DNA from: Pseudomonadota bacterium
GTDB lineage: Bacteria > Pseudomonadota > Alphaproteobacteria > Rhizobiales > Xanthobacteraceae
DNA length: 14,946 bases
Assembly: GCA_023434095.1 (NCBI GenBank)
Contig: JAEYTJ010000184.1
Span: 1 to 14,946, forward strand
Direction of reading: 5' to 3'
Made by a program: the position numbers and the translations under genes
Shown here: piece after piece, positions 6,813 through 13,922 of the stretch
Layout of the letters: every line of letters begins with the position of its first letter
Position numbering within the stretch: the stretch's first letter is position 1
The notes under the pieces: generated by a model
Seen by the model: only the letters and a program-made list of their open reading frames with translations
What the model was told of the DNA's origin: nothing
Databases searched by the model: none

Positions 6813-8061
6813 GGGGGCCGAAGCGGCGCGCGGCCTCGATGGCGAGGCCGGTGCCGACCGAGCCGAAGGTGTCGCCCTCCACCATGCGCGCCTGCGGCAC
6901 GGCGGCGCGGATGGCCTCGCGCACATGGGCGAGCCGCGTCGAGCCACCGGTGAGGAACAGCGCGTCGATGGCATCCGCCTTCAGCCCTGCCTGACCGAGG
7001 CAGAGCCCGACGCGGCGGGCGATGCGCTCGGCGAGGCCCGCCGTGTGGGCGACGAGTTCCGCCGGCGTCAGGCCGACGGAAAGGCCGGCCTCCAGCCAGC
7101 CCAGATCGACCCGCGCCTCCTCCGCCTCGGCGAGGGCGATCTTGGCGGCTTCCGCCTCCATCGCCAGCGTGTGGCCGCGCTGCTCCTCGATCACCCGGAT
7201 CAGCCGCTCGACCCGGTGCGGCTCGGCCGCCTCGCGCCGCACCTCGTTGAGCTCGCGTAGCGTCTTGGCGGTGTAGAGCCGGTTGATGCTCGACCAGGTC
7301 GCGAGCTCGTGGAAATAGCCGCTGGGCACGTCGCGGCCGGGGCGCTTCATCGGGCTGCGGAAGCCGAGCAGCGGCATCAGCGTGCCGAGGCTGAGCGTGC
7401 GGTCGAAATCGGTGCCGCCGATGCGCACGCCGTCATTGGCGAGAATGTCGTCGCTGCGGTCCGGCCGCGCCCGGCGGGCCGGGCCCAGCCGGACGATGGA
7501 GAAGTCCGAGGTGCCGCCGCCGATGTCGGCGATGAGCGCGATCTCCTCGCCCGTCGCCTGCTGCTCATAGTCGAGCGCCGCGGCGATGGGCTCGAACTGC
7601 GTCGAGACCTCTTCAAAGCAGATCTCCGCGGCGATGGTCCGCAGCGTGTCTTCCGCCTTGGCGTTCGCGGTCTCGTCCTCGTCGACGAAGAAGACAGGGC
7701 GGCCGAGAACGACGCTGGTGAGCCCGGCGCCGGCATCGGCTTCGGCACGGGCCTTCACCGCCCGGAGATAATCGGCGATCACCTCGCGAAAGCCGATGGC
7801 GCGCTTGCCGATCTGCGTCTTTTCCTCGATCAGCGTGCTGCCCAGCACCGCCTTGAGCGAGCGCATCAGCCGCCCGTCCTCTCCCCCGACATAGTGCGCC
7901 ATGGCGGCGCGGCCGATGGTGAGGCGGCCCTGCCGGTCGTAGAACACCGCGCTCGGCACGGTGGTCTTGTCCGCCTCCAGAGCGGCCAGCGCCGGGGCGC
8001 CGTCGCGCCAGAAGGCGAGTGTGGTGTTGGACGTGCCGAAATCGAGGCCGCAAGACATCAT
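6775..8061 (-). CDS. Hsp70-family ATPase lacking a substrate-binding domain (YegD-like)
   Basis: The 428-residue protein is an actin/Hsp70-type nucleotide-binding domain. It has phosphate-1 loop GLDFGTSNT (5-13), the connecting FEPIAAALDY (156-165), phosphate-2 loop IADIGGGTSDFSIV (177-190), GGTDFDRTL (215-223) and adenosine motif FLTGGSTRLAHVREAI (369-384). An Ala/Glu-rich helical stretch at 284-316 is the lid-subdomain region. No DnaK-type peptide-binding domain follows, so it resembles E. coli YegD, an uncharacterised putative chaperone, rather than DnaK or HscA. Adjacent ATGs at 8061 and 8058 are preceded by GGGAG; 8061 is chosen. A longer frame to 8238 would add about 59 residues with no Hsp70 similarity and would run antisense to a small gene. 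Confidence 0.9.
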   Translation of the reverse strand: MMSCGLDFGTSNTTLAFWRDGAPALAALEADKTTVPSAVFYDRQGRLTIGRAAMAHYVGGEDGRLMRSLKAVLGSTLIEEKTQIGKRAIGFREVIADYLRAVKARAEADAGAGLTSVVLGRPVFFVDEDETANAKAEDTLRTIAAEICFEEVSTQFEPIAAALDYEQQATGEEIALIADIGGGTSDFSIVRLGPARRARPDRSDDILANDGVRIGGTDFDRTLSLGTLMPLLGFRSPMKRPGRDVPSGYFHELATWSSINRLYTAKTLRELNEVRREAAEPHRVERLIRVIEEQRGHTLAMEAEAAKIALAEAEEARVDLGWLEAGLSVGLTPAELVAHTAGLAERIARRVGLCLGQAGLKADAIDALFLTGGSTRLAHVREAIRAAVPQARMVEGDTFGSVGTGLAIEAARRFGPLSRGAGGRISAA

Positions 8062-8185
8062 CGGAAGGCTCCCGCCGGAAGGGGCGCCTTCCGTAGAGGC
8101 TTCGTCTGCCCTCTTCAACTGACATGATGTTGACGCCGCCGGCCGGAGAGGCCACAGCTGGACGACATTCGGAGGGAAAAACGCC

Positions 8186-8278
8186 GTGACGCTGCACAAT
8201 TGGACGATGAAGCACTCGATCGCCGTGGTGGTGATCACGCTGGTGGCCGTGGGCGCCTTCCTGTTCAGCTGGACCTGA
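8186..8278 (+). CDS. Candidate 30-aa single-pass membrane microprotein
   Basis: A GTG-initiated frame encodes MTLHNWTMKHSIAV, continues through a hydrophobic run (VVVITLVAVGAFLFSW, residues 14-29) and ends one residue later. A strong GGAGGG ribosome binding site (8171-8176) lies 9 bases before the GTG, and a hairpin starts 10 bases after the stop. A short basic N-terminus (Lys9, His10) before one helix predicts a cytoplasmic N-terminus and a membrane anchor. The gene is divergent from the Hsp70-like ATPase, with 124 bases between starts. No family is recognised. The signals around it make it more credible than a random short frame, but expression is unproven. Confidence 0.6.
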   Translation: MTLHNWTMKHSIAVVVITLVAVGAFLFSWT

Positions 8279-8288
8279 CGGCCGCCGA

Positions 8289-8305
8289 GGGCCGGCTTTC
8301 GGCCC
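8289..8305 (+). terminator. Hairpin terminator candidate after the microprotein gene
   Basis: GGGCCG (8289-8294) pairs with CGGCCC (8300-8305) around a GCTTT loop, 10 bases past the stop of the 30-aa frame. The following bases (CCATTCT) contain only a weak T-rich trace, so an intrinsic terminator is plausible but not classical. It would insulate the small gene from the ExoD-family gene. Confidence 0.45.
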
Positions 8306-8414
8306 CCATTCTGGCTAACGTCACATTCCCTGCCTATGTGGAGTCAGGGGTCCCGTTGAGGGCCTGATCGACGGGCGCCGTGCGGCGTTCCCGGTTTCCG
8401 GTCTCCGGGGAGGA

Positions 8415-9086
8415 GTGTCGCCCGCCGTGCTGTCCCCGCCGCCAGACGAAAGTGCCGAGGCCCGGCCGCGTGCCGAGCCGGATGCGACGCTGCGTCTTTC
8501 CGAGGTGCTGAACGGCATCGCGGCGGACGAGACGCGCGAGCGCATCGCCGTGGGCGACCTTCTGCAGGTGATGCGCGAGCGGGCCTTCGGGCCGCTGATG
8601 CTGATCTTTGCCTTGCCCAACGTGCTGCCGACGCCGCCCGGCACCTCCTCGGTGCTCGGCGCGCCGCTGGTGTTCCTCACCGCGCAGCTCGCGCTCGGCT
8701 GGTCGCCCTGGCTGCCGCCGCTCATCGCCCGTCGCTCCATCGCCCGCAAGGACTTCGCCGCCTTCGTCGGCAAGGCGACGCCCTGGCTCGCCCGGGCGGA
8801 GAAGCTGTTGCGGCCGCGCCTCGGCACGCTGGCGCACCCGCCGGCGGAGAACATCGTCGGGGTGATGTGCTTCGTGCTGGCGCTGATCCTGGTGCTGCCG
8901 ATTCCGCTCGGCAACATGTTGCCGGCGCTGGCCATCAGCGTGCTGGCGCTCGGTATACTGGAGCGCGACGGGGTGTGGATCCTCGCCGGCATGGGGATAG
9001 CCGTGGCCTCGCTCGGCGTCGTCTCGGGCGTGGTCTGGGCCTTCATCAAGGCCGGGCTGTTCCTGCTGCACCAGCTGATCGGCTGA
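8415..9086 (+). CDS. ExoD-family exopolysaccharide synthesis protein
   Basis: ExoD proteins are inner-membrane proteins first linked to exopolysaccharide production and nodule invasion in Sinorhizobium meliloti; their molecular activity is unknown. The 223-residue product has a cytosolic first third with the family-like segment LSEVLNGIAADETRERIAVGDLLQVMRERAFGPLML. The signature FALPNVLPTPPGTSSVLGAPL (65-85) follows, and a related half LPIPLGNMLPALAISVLALGILERDG (161-186) lies among about four hydrophobic helices. The start is uncertain: GGGGAGGAG (8407-8415) touches the GTG at 8415, so the GTG at 8427 may be used instead, with little effect on the protein. DUF983 and surface-sugar genes lie further downstream, consistent with an envelope role. 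Confidence 0.9.
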   Translation: MSPAVLSPPPDESAEARPRAEPDATLRLSEVLNGIAADETRERIAVGDLLQVMRERAFGPLMLIFALPNVLPTPPGTSSVLGAPLVFLTAQLALGWSPWLPPLIARRSIARKDFAAFVGKATPWLARAEKLLRPRLGTLAHPPAENIVGVMCFVLALILVLPIPLGNMLPALAISVLALGILERDGVWILAGMGIAVASLGVVSGVVWAFIKAGLFLLHQLIG

Positions 9087-9093
9087 GCGGCCG

Positions 9094-9109
9094 GGCCGGC
9101 GTGTCGGCC
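9094..9109. terminator. Possible bidirectional hairpin after the ExoD-family gene
   Basis: GGCCG (9094-9098) pairs with CGGCC (9105-9109) around a six-base loop, between the ExoD-family stop and the convergent small gene. The stem is short and there is no T-run, so the assignment rests mainly on position. Confidence 0.3.
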
Positions 9110-9119
9110 GACAAGCGAA

Positions 9120-9332
9120 TTAGCCCTGGGCGCGGGCGTTTTCCAGCGCGCGGGTCAGCATGTCCAGGCATTCATGCGCCTGCTCCTGCCCGCTCGCATC
9201 CCCGCGCAGCCGGAAGGCGATGTCGCGCAGGTCGCGGATAGCGACGTCGACCGCAGTGATGAGGTCGATGTCGAGCTCGCTTTCGTATGCGGGTGCGGGA
9301 ACGCGGACGGGGAACGGAACAACGTTACTCAT
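9120..9332 (-). CDS. Small protein of unknown function, 70 aa
   Basis: The product begins MSNVVPFPVRVPAPAYESELDIDL and continues as an amphipathic helical segment (about 26-66) rich in Ala, Asp, Arg and Leu, with one Cys. It has no membrane segment and no recognised domain. The MSNVVPF-type start resembles short cytosolic proteins common in Rhizobiales, from memory only. Its codons end mostly in G or C like neighbouring genes, which supports coding. Only a weak GAAG-type ribosome binding site precedes the ATG. It converges with the ExoD-family gene, and its upstream side faces the AT-rich repeat island shared with the DUF983 gene. Confidence 0.65.
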   Translation of the reverse strand: MSNVVPFPVRVPAPAYESELDIDLITAVDVAIRDLRDIAFRLRGDASGQEQAHECLDMLTRALENARAQG

Positions 9333-9466
9333 GCGACTTCAGGACTCGTGTTCGGGCGAATCGCCTTGGCGTTTATCCCCGGAAACATGCGCGCAATTGG
9401 TTAATGACCCGCTCCCATTACCGGCCCGGGCTCTCTTGCGCGCGTCCACGGGCCGGGGCGGCGAGT

Positions 9467-9537
9467 TTGCAGTCAATATACATACAATAATGGATTGTAT
9501 TGACATTGAATGCTGACTGACTATTTCTTGACTGCAA
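9467..9537. promoter_or_regulatory. AT-rich island of nested inverted repeats, likely operator/promoter region
   Basis: In a very GC-rich window this 71-base stretch is distinctly AT-rich and densely symmetric. The perfect 10-bp arms TTGCAGTCAA (9467-9476) and TTGACTGCAA (9528-9537) enclose GTCAAT (9472-9477) with ATTGAC (9499-9504), and ATACAAT (9482-9488) with ATTGTAT (9494-9500) around AATGG. TTGACA at 9500-9505 resembles a -35 box, with a weak TATTTC 16 bases on. It sits 42 bases before the DUF983 start and about 135 bases before the divergent 70-aa gene. The binding protein is unknown. Confidence 0.5.
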
Positions 9538-9578
9538 CGTCGGGTGCAGTCGGTGCGCTGGCGTGCAGGAGTGCCGCC

Positions 9579-10076
9579 ATGTTCGCCCGTTCGTCCGCTG
9601 TCTCTTCGTCTGCCGCGCGTCCCTCGACCGTGCCGCTTCAGTCCGTCCGCCTGCCGTCCGTGCCGGTGGCGGATCGCCACTACCCCACGCTGTCGCCGTT
9701 CGAGTGCGGCATGCGCGGTTGTTGCCCGCGCTGCGGGCAGGGGCGGCTGTTCGACGGTTTCCTGAGGCTCGCCCCGCACTGCGAGGCCTGCGGGCTCGAC
9801 TATTCCTTCGCCGACCCGGCGGATGGTCCGGCCTTCTTCGTCATCTGCTTCGTCTGCGTGCCGGCGGTGATTTTCGGCCTGTGGCTGGAGGTGGCGTTCC
9901 AGGCGCCCTATTGGGTCCATCTGGTCACCACCTTGCCGGTGCTGCTCGCCACCTGCATCCCGCCCCTGCGCCCGCTGAAGGGCTGGCTGGTGGCGAGCCA
10001 GTATTACTACAAGGCGGAGGAGGGGCGGCTCGTCACCCCCAACGCGCCCGAGGCCGGCTCAGCCGCCCGCGACTGA
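9579..10076 (+). CDS. DUF983 family zinc-ribbon membrane protein
   Basis: DUF983 proteins are small inner-membrane proteins of unknown function, common in alphaproteobacteria. The 165-residue product has a variable Ser/Pro-rich N-terminus, then a zinc-ribbon-like pair CPRC (49-52) and CEAC (68-71), with GQGRLFDGFL between them as in the family. Two membrane helices follow at about 84-105 and 110-130, and then a basic cytosolic stretch (LKGWLVASQYYYKAEEG). The ATG at 9579 is preceded by AGGAG with 8 bases spacing. The frame remains open back to 9510, but that part is the AT-rich repeat island. The 3' end overlaps the convergent deacetylase gene by 18 bases. Confidence 0.9.
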   Translation: MFARSSAVSSSAARPSTVPLQSVRLPSVPVADRHYPTLSPFECGMRGCCPRCGQGRLFDGFLRLAPHCEACGLDYSFADPADGPAFFVICFVCVPAVIFGLWLEVAFQAPYWVHLVTTLPVLLATCIPPLRPLKGWLVASQYYYKAEEGRLVTPNAPEAGSAARD

Positions 10077-10982
10077 CCCCGGCGCCCGCGCGGTCTCGTG
10101 GAAGCGGGCAGGCCGCACGCCGGCGCGTTCCAGGTCCTCCCCGCAGGACTCCGAACGGAAATAGGCGAGTTCGCGCTCGCGCGGCTCCAGCAGAGGGTCG
10201 AGCCGCCGCAATTCGTCATCGACGATGCCGGGATGGCAATGCACCAGCACCCGCGCGCCGGGGCCGGCGAGGCTGGCCCGGAACACCGTGCGGTAGGGCG
10301 GGTCGTCGGTGAAGCCGTAGAGTCCGCGAAAACTGTCATTGGTGGCGATGCCGGCCCTGGCGGCGTGCGTTGCGCTGCCGGCCGCGAGGGTGCCGACGAT
10401 CAGCGCCTTGCGCAGTCCGAGCCGGCGCCGGCGCGCCCATGAGGCGGGTTCGGTGCAGTTGCGCAGCCAGGGCAGGCGTGGCCCGTAGCGTGACGTCGGC
10501 TCGGCGACGATGATTCCGCGGATTCCCGGCAGCGCGTGGGCGTGCTGGTGGCCGTCGATGAAGTCCGGCGGCGCCCCCCATTCATCCTCGAAGGCATCGA
10601 GCTGGGCGCGCAATTCGTCCCGCACCGCTTCGCGCGGCAGGGTCCCGGCGAGCGTGCGCAGGATCAGCGGGCCGATCTCCGGCAGGTGGCCGTCGCGGGC
10701 CAATCCCCGCGCCGGGGAGAGCGCGCGCTGGCCGGTGAGGGTGAAATGCAGGCCGATATCGGCGGGATGGCGCGCCACCAGCGCCTTGAGCGCGCCCGCC
10801 CGCCGCTTCCAGCCCGGCAGTCCGGTCATGGCACCCGTCGCGGAGAGCCGGCCGCGCTCGATCAGTTCTTCGATGGCGGTGCTGACGCCTTCGCTCAGCC
10901 CGTAATCGTCGGCGCAGATGACAATCGGTTTCAGGATGTTTCCCCTGTTGCGGCCGACAAACAAAGAGCACAATCGACTCAT
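10059..10982 (-). CDS. YdjC/ChbG/HpnK superfamily carbohydrate deacetylase
   Basis: Proteins of this fold remove acetyl groups from N-acetylated sugars or related molecules with a metal ion. Known members act on chitooligosaccharides (ChbG), hopanoid intermediates (HpnK) and undecaprenyl-linked GalNAc (NaxD). The 307-residue product has metal motif ADDYG (24-28), GLHF with His79, DGHQHAH (143-149) and HCHPG (248-252), so the active site looks intact. No signal peptide or membrane segment is evident, implying cytosolic action. The start is unsure: ATG at 10982 gives a 17-residue leader before the conserved KPIVICADDYG, and no better start with a ribosome site is seen. It diverges from a lipid-linked-sugar glycosyltransferase set, which favours a NaxD-like role over HpnK; no hopanoid gene is visible. 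Confidence 0.9.
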   Translation of the reverse strand: MSRLCSLFVGRNRGNILKPIVICADDYGLSEGVSTAIEELIERGRLSATGAMTGLPGWKRRAGALKALVARHPADIGLHFTLTGQRALSPARGLARDGHLPEIGPLILRTLAGTLPREAVRDELRAQLDAFEDEWGAPPDFIDGHQHAHALPGIRGIIVAEPTSRYGPRLPWLRNCTEPASWARRRRLGLRKALIVGTLAAGSATHAARAGIATNDSFRGLYGFTDDPPYRTVFRASLAGPGARVLVHCHPGIVDDELRRLDPLLEPRERELAYFRSESCGEDLERAGVRPARFHETARAPGSVAGG

Positions 10983-11015
10983 ACGTCAATGCAAGCTTCG
11001 CGAAAGTCGGCGGGT

Positions 11016-11051
11016 GTTTACTATGGGGAAGACGTCTTGCCTAGCGTAAAC
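11016..11051. promoter_or_regulatory. 36-bp dyad between the divergent deacetylase and glycosyltransferase genes
   Basis: GTTTAC (11016-11021) and GTAAAC (11046-11051) are exact arms, and the centre is the perfect 10-bp palindrome AAGACGTCTT (11029-11038). Over the two 18-base halves 14 positions match. It lies 34 bases from the deacetylase start and 45 bases from the glycosyltransferase start, where one regulator could control both. A separate TTCGCGAA palindrome is at 10997-11004, and a TAAAAT -10-like hexamer for the rightward gene is at 11079-11084. The regulator family is not identified. Confidence 0.5.
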
Positions 11052-11096
11052 CTCGCTGCCGGGGCGGCCGCAATCAAGTAAAATCAGCTTGAAATC

Positions 11097-12134
11097 ATGA
11101 TGACAGCTTTTCCAAGGTGGCCGGGCCTGATCTCGATCGTGGTGCCGGTGTACAATGAGGCGCGCTGCCTCGCGGCGCTGCATGCACGCCTGTGTGCGGT
11201 GCTCGATGCCTATCCCGGCCTGCGCCGGGAGTTCGTCTTTGTCGATGACGGCAGCCGCGACGGCAGCTTCGAGTTGCTGACGGCGCTCGGCGCGCAGGAC
11301 CCTTCCATCAAGGCGCTGCGCTTCGCCCGCAATTTCGGCAAGGAATCGGCGATGGCCGCCGGCCTGCGCGCGGCGGTGGGCGACATCGTGGTGCTGATGG
11401 ATTCCGATCTGCAGCACCCGCCGGAGGTCATCCCCGAGATGATCGAGCGCTGGCGCGACGGCGCGCAGATGGTGACGGCAGTGCGTCGCTCGCGCCGTAC
11501 CGATCCGCTCAGCCGGCGGCTGTTCTCGCGCGGCTTCTATCACTTCTTCCACGCGCTCTGCGAGGTCGAAATTCCCGAAGGCGCGGGCGATTTCCGCCTG
11601 TTCGACCGCCGCGTGGTCGACGCCATCAATGCCCTGCCCGAGCGCAACCGCTTCATGAAGGGCATCACCAGCTGGGTCGGCTTCCGCCAGGAAGAGGTCG
11701 ATTTCGAGGTCGCCGAGCGCGCCGGCGGGGTGAGCTCGTTCAACACGCTGCGCCTGCTGCGCTATGCGGTCGACGGGCTGTCCTCCTTCTCCATGGTGCC
11801 GCTGCGGGTGTGGTCGCTGGCCGGCGTCATCCTCGCCGGCCTGTCGGGGCTCTACGGCCTGTATCTGCTGGGCGAGGCGCTGGTGTTCGGCGTGCGCACC
11901 CCCGGCTTCCCCACCATCATGGTCAGCATGCTGTTCGTTTCCGGCGTGCAGCTCATCAGCCTCGGCGTCATCGGCGAATATGTCGGCCGCATCTTTACCG
12001 AGGTGAAGCGCCGGCCGCTCTACCTCATCGCCGACGAGATCGGCTTCGCGCCGCCCGCCGCGCTTCCGGCCGCGTCGCTGCAGGCCGAGATGCGGCCCGC
12101 CCCCGCCCTGGTGCCCGAGGGTTTTGCTTCGTGA
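11097..12134 (+). CDS. GT2 polyprenyl-phosphate glycosyltransferase (GtrB/FlmF/ArnC type)
   Basis: Such enzymes move a sugar from a nucleotide donor to undecaprenyl phosphate at the cytosolic face of the inner membrane. The 345-residue protein has a GT-A fold with VPVYNE (16-21), VDDGSRDGS (49-57), DSDLQHPPE (102-110, containing the DxD-like metal site) and GDFRLFDRR (164-172). Two C-terminal membrane helices (about 236-260 and 272-294) and the characteristic GEYVGRIFTEVKRRPLYLI (293-311) follow. The sugar cannot be predicted. Adjacent ATGs at 11097 and 11100 have no clear ribosome binding site. The stop overlaps the next gene's GTG by four bases (GTGA), a sign of translational coupling. Confidence 0.93.
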   Translation: MMTAFPRWPGLISIVVPVYNEARCLAALHARLCAVLDAYPGLRREFVFVDDGSRDGSFELLTALGAQDPSIKALRFARNFGKESAMAAGLRAAVGDIVVLMDSDLQHPPEVIPEMIERWRDGAQMVTAVRRSRRTDPLSRRLFSRGFYHFFHALCEVEIPEGAGDFRLFDRRVVDAINALPERNRFMKGITSWVGFRQEEVDFEVAERAGGVSSFNTLRLLRYAVDGLSSFSMVPLRVWSLAGVILAGLSGLYGLYLLGEALVFGVRTPGFPTIMVSMLFVSGVQLISLGVIGEYVGRIFTEVKRRPLYLIADEIGFAPPAALPAASLQAEMRPAPALVPEGFAS

Positions 12135-13882
12135 GCCTCGCTTCTTCCGATCTCGCCACCGCCCGGCGCCCGGCGCTGGACGGGCGCTCCCTCTCGCTGG
12201 CACGCCTTGGCAGCCTCGCCGTCTTCGCGGCGGTGGCGGTCTTCATCGTGCTGACCTTCCGTGACTACGGCATCAGCAATGACGAGCCGGTGCAGCACAC
12301 CTACGGCCAATTGCTGCTGGCCTGGTATGCGAGCGGCTTCACCGACGACCGGGCGTTCCACTACATCAACCTCTATCTCTATGGCGGCCTGTTCGACCTG
12401 ATCGCGGCGGGCTTCGAGCCCTATGTGCCGCTACCGCTCTATGAATGGCGCCATCTGCTTTCCGCCGGCTTCGGCTTTGTCGGCCTGATCGGCACCTGGC
12501 GGCTGGCGACGCGTCTCGGCAGCGAGGGGGCGGGGGTGGTGGCCGTGCTGCTGCTGGCCGTTACCGGCATGTATGGCGGGGCGATGTTCACCCACACCAA
12601 GGACGTGCCCTTCGCCGCCGCCATGGTGTGGAGCCTATATTTCATCACCGTCCTCGCCGGCGAACTGCCGGCCCTGCCGCGCGGGCGCACCGTGCTCGGC
12701 CTCGGCGTGGCGATCGGCTGCGCGCTCGGGCTGCGGGTCGGCGGGGTGTTCGCGGTCCTCTATCTCGGCGTGACGGTCGGGGCGGCCACGGTGCTGCTGC
12801 GGGATCTGCGCCTGCCCTTGCGCCTGCTGCCGCGGCTGATGGCCGCCGGGCTTGTCGCGCTTGCGATCATGGCGGCGACCTGGCCGTGGTCGGTGATGCC
12901 GCCGACCAATCTGCTCAAGGCGATGGGCGCCTTCAGCCATTTCAGCTTCGATCTCAAGACGCTGATCAACGGCCAGCTGCTGCCGATCGACGAGCTGCCA
13001 GCGACCTATATGCCGGAATATCTCGTCATCAAGCTGCCGGAGGTGACGCTGTTCGGCCTGCTGGCCGGGCTTGGGCTGGCACTCTGGATGCTGGTGGAGC
13101 GCCTGCGCGCGCCCCGTACCGCCGCCGGCCTTTCCCCGCGGCGGACGCTCCTCGCCTTGCCGCTGGGGTTGGCGATCCTGGTGCCGGTGGCCGTCGCCGT
13201 GCTCACCGACCCGCCGCTCTATAACGGCATCCGGCATTTCCTCTTCGTGCTGCCGCCGGTGAGCGTGCTGGCGGCGCTCGGGCTGGTCGGCGCCTTCCAC
13301 GCGTTGAGCCGGCGGGCACGGCTTGCCGGGGCGGGCTTCGCGCTGGCGGCGCTGGGGCTGTTCCTGTTCAACGCCTCGGTTCTGTGGCGGCTGCACCCTT
13401 ACGAATATGTCGCCTATAACCAGCTCGTCGGCGGCACGCCGGGGGCGTGGGGGCGCTTCGAAGGCGACTACTGGTCGTCGAGCCTGCGCGAGGCGGCGCT
13501 GGCGCTGCGCCACGGCGTGGAGCGCGAGAAGCCGCCGGCCCATCCCTACAAGGTCTCGGTCTGCGCCGAGGACGTGCAGGCGCTGACCTATCTCGGCCCG
13601 CGCTTCGAGGCGGTGGAGGAATGGGAGGACGCCGATTTCATCCTGACCGCCCACCATGTCGGCTGCGACACGGCGCCGGGCCTGCCCTATGCGACGGTGA
13701 GCCGGATGGGCCTCGCCTTCGCCTCGGTGCGCGACCAGCGCCTGCGGCACATGCCGGTGGAGGTGCCGGACCGCGACGATGACGGGCCGGACCTCGACGC
13801 CCCCGACATCGACGCGCCCGTCGTGTCGCAGAATGGCGGCCCGCAGGGCGCGGGACCGCAGGTCGCCAAGGCGAAGCCGTGA
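12131..13882 (+). CDS. GT39-like integral membrane glycosyltransferase
   Basis: GT39/GT83-class enzymes use a polyprenyl-phosphate sugar as donor and work on the periplasmic side. The 583-residue product has about ten hydrophobic segments. NDEP (50-53) in the first large loop gives the acidic pair expected as catalytic site. THTKDVPF (154-161) matches the second conserved acidic loop, and GIRHFLFVLPP (366-376) is typical of the family. The C-terminal soluble part has GAWGRFEGDYWSSSLREA (438-455) and ends in a low-complexity acidic DxDAPD tail (547-563). The start is the GTG at 12131 overlapping the upstream stop. The acceptor is unknown; the gene's place after a GT2 transferase and before GtrA suggests LPS or another envelope glycan. 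Confidence 0.88.
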   Translation: MSLASSDLATARRPALDGRSLSLARLGSLAVFAAVAVFIVLTFRDYGISNDEPVQHTYGQLLLAWYASGFTDDRAFHYINLYLYGGLFDLIAAGFEPYVPLPLYEWRHLLSAGFGFVGLIGTWRLATRLGSEGAGVVAVLLLAVTGMYGGAMFTHTKDVPFAAAMVWSLYFITVLAGELPALPRGRTVLGLGVAIGCALGLRVGGVFAVLYLGVTVGAATVLLRDLRLPLRLLPRLMAAGLVALAIMAATWPWSVMPPTNLLKAMGAFSHFSFDLKTLINGQLLPIDELPATYMPEYLVIKLPEVTLFGLLAGLGLALWMLVERLRAPRTAAGLSPRRTLLALPLGLAILVPVAVAVLTDPPLYNGIRHFLFVLPPVSVLAALGLVGAFHALSRRARLAGAGFALAALGLFLFNASVLWRLHPYEYVAYNQLVGGTPGAWGRFEGDYWSSSLREAALALRHGVEREKPPAHPYKVSVCAEDVQALTYLGPRFEAVEEWEDADFILTAHHVGCDTAPGLPYATVSRMGLAFASVRDQRLRHMPVEVPDRDDDGPDLDAPDIDAPVVSQNGGPQGAGPQVAKAKP

Positions 13883-13922
13883 GGGATCGCTTCATGAGGC
13901 AGCGCGCCACACGGAGCCCGGC

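Noticed and set aside
5967..6974. A 335-codon open frame on the minus strand inside the aldehyde dehydrogenase
   Set aside because: It is the antisense shadow of a gene with a complete set of aldehyde dehydrogenase motifs.
8062..8238. Upstream extension of the Hsp70-like gene to an ATG at 8238
   Set aside because: The extra 59 residues show no Hsp70 similarity, and the protein's conserved start (CGLDFGTSNT) directly follows the ATG pair at 8061/8058 with a ribosome site. The extension is antisense to the candidate microprotein.
10059..10982. Hopanoid biosynthesis protein HpnK as a specific name for the deacetylase
   Set aside because: The fold is shared with ChbG and NaxD, and no hopanoid gene lies nearby. 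The neighbours are lipid-linked sugar transferases, so only the superfamily name is supported.
10986..12203. A 405-codon open frame on the minus strand
   Set aside because: It is antisense to the GT2 glycosyltransferase gene, which has full family motifs. The antisense product is His/Gln/Arg-rich with no recognisable domain.
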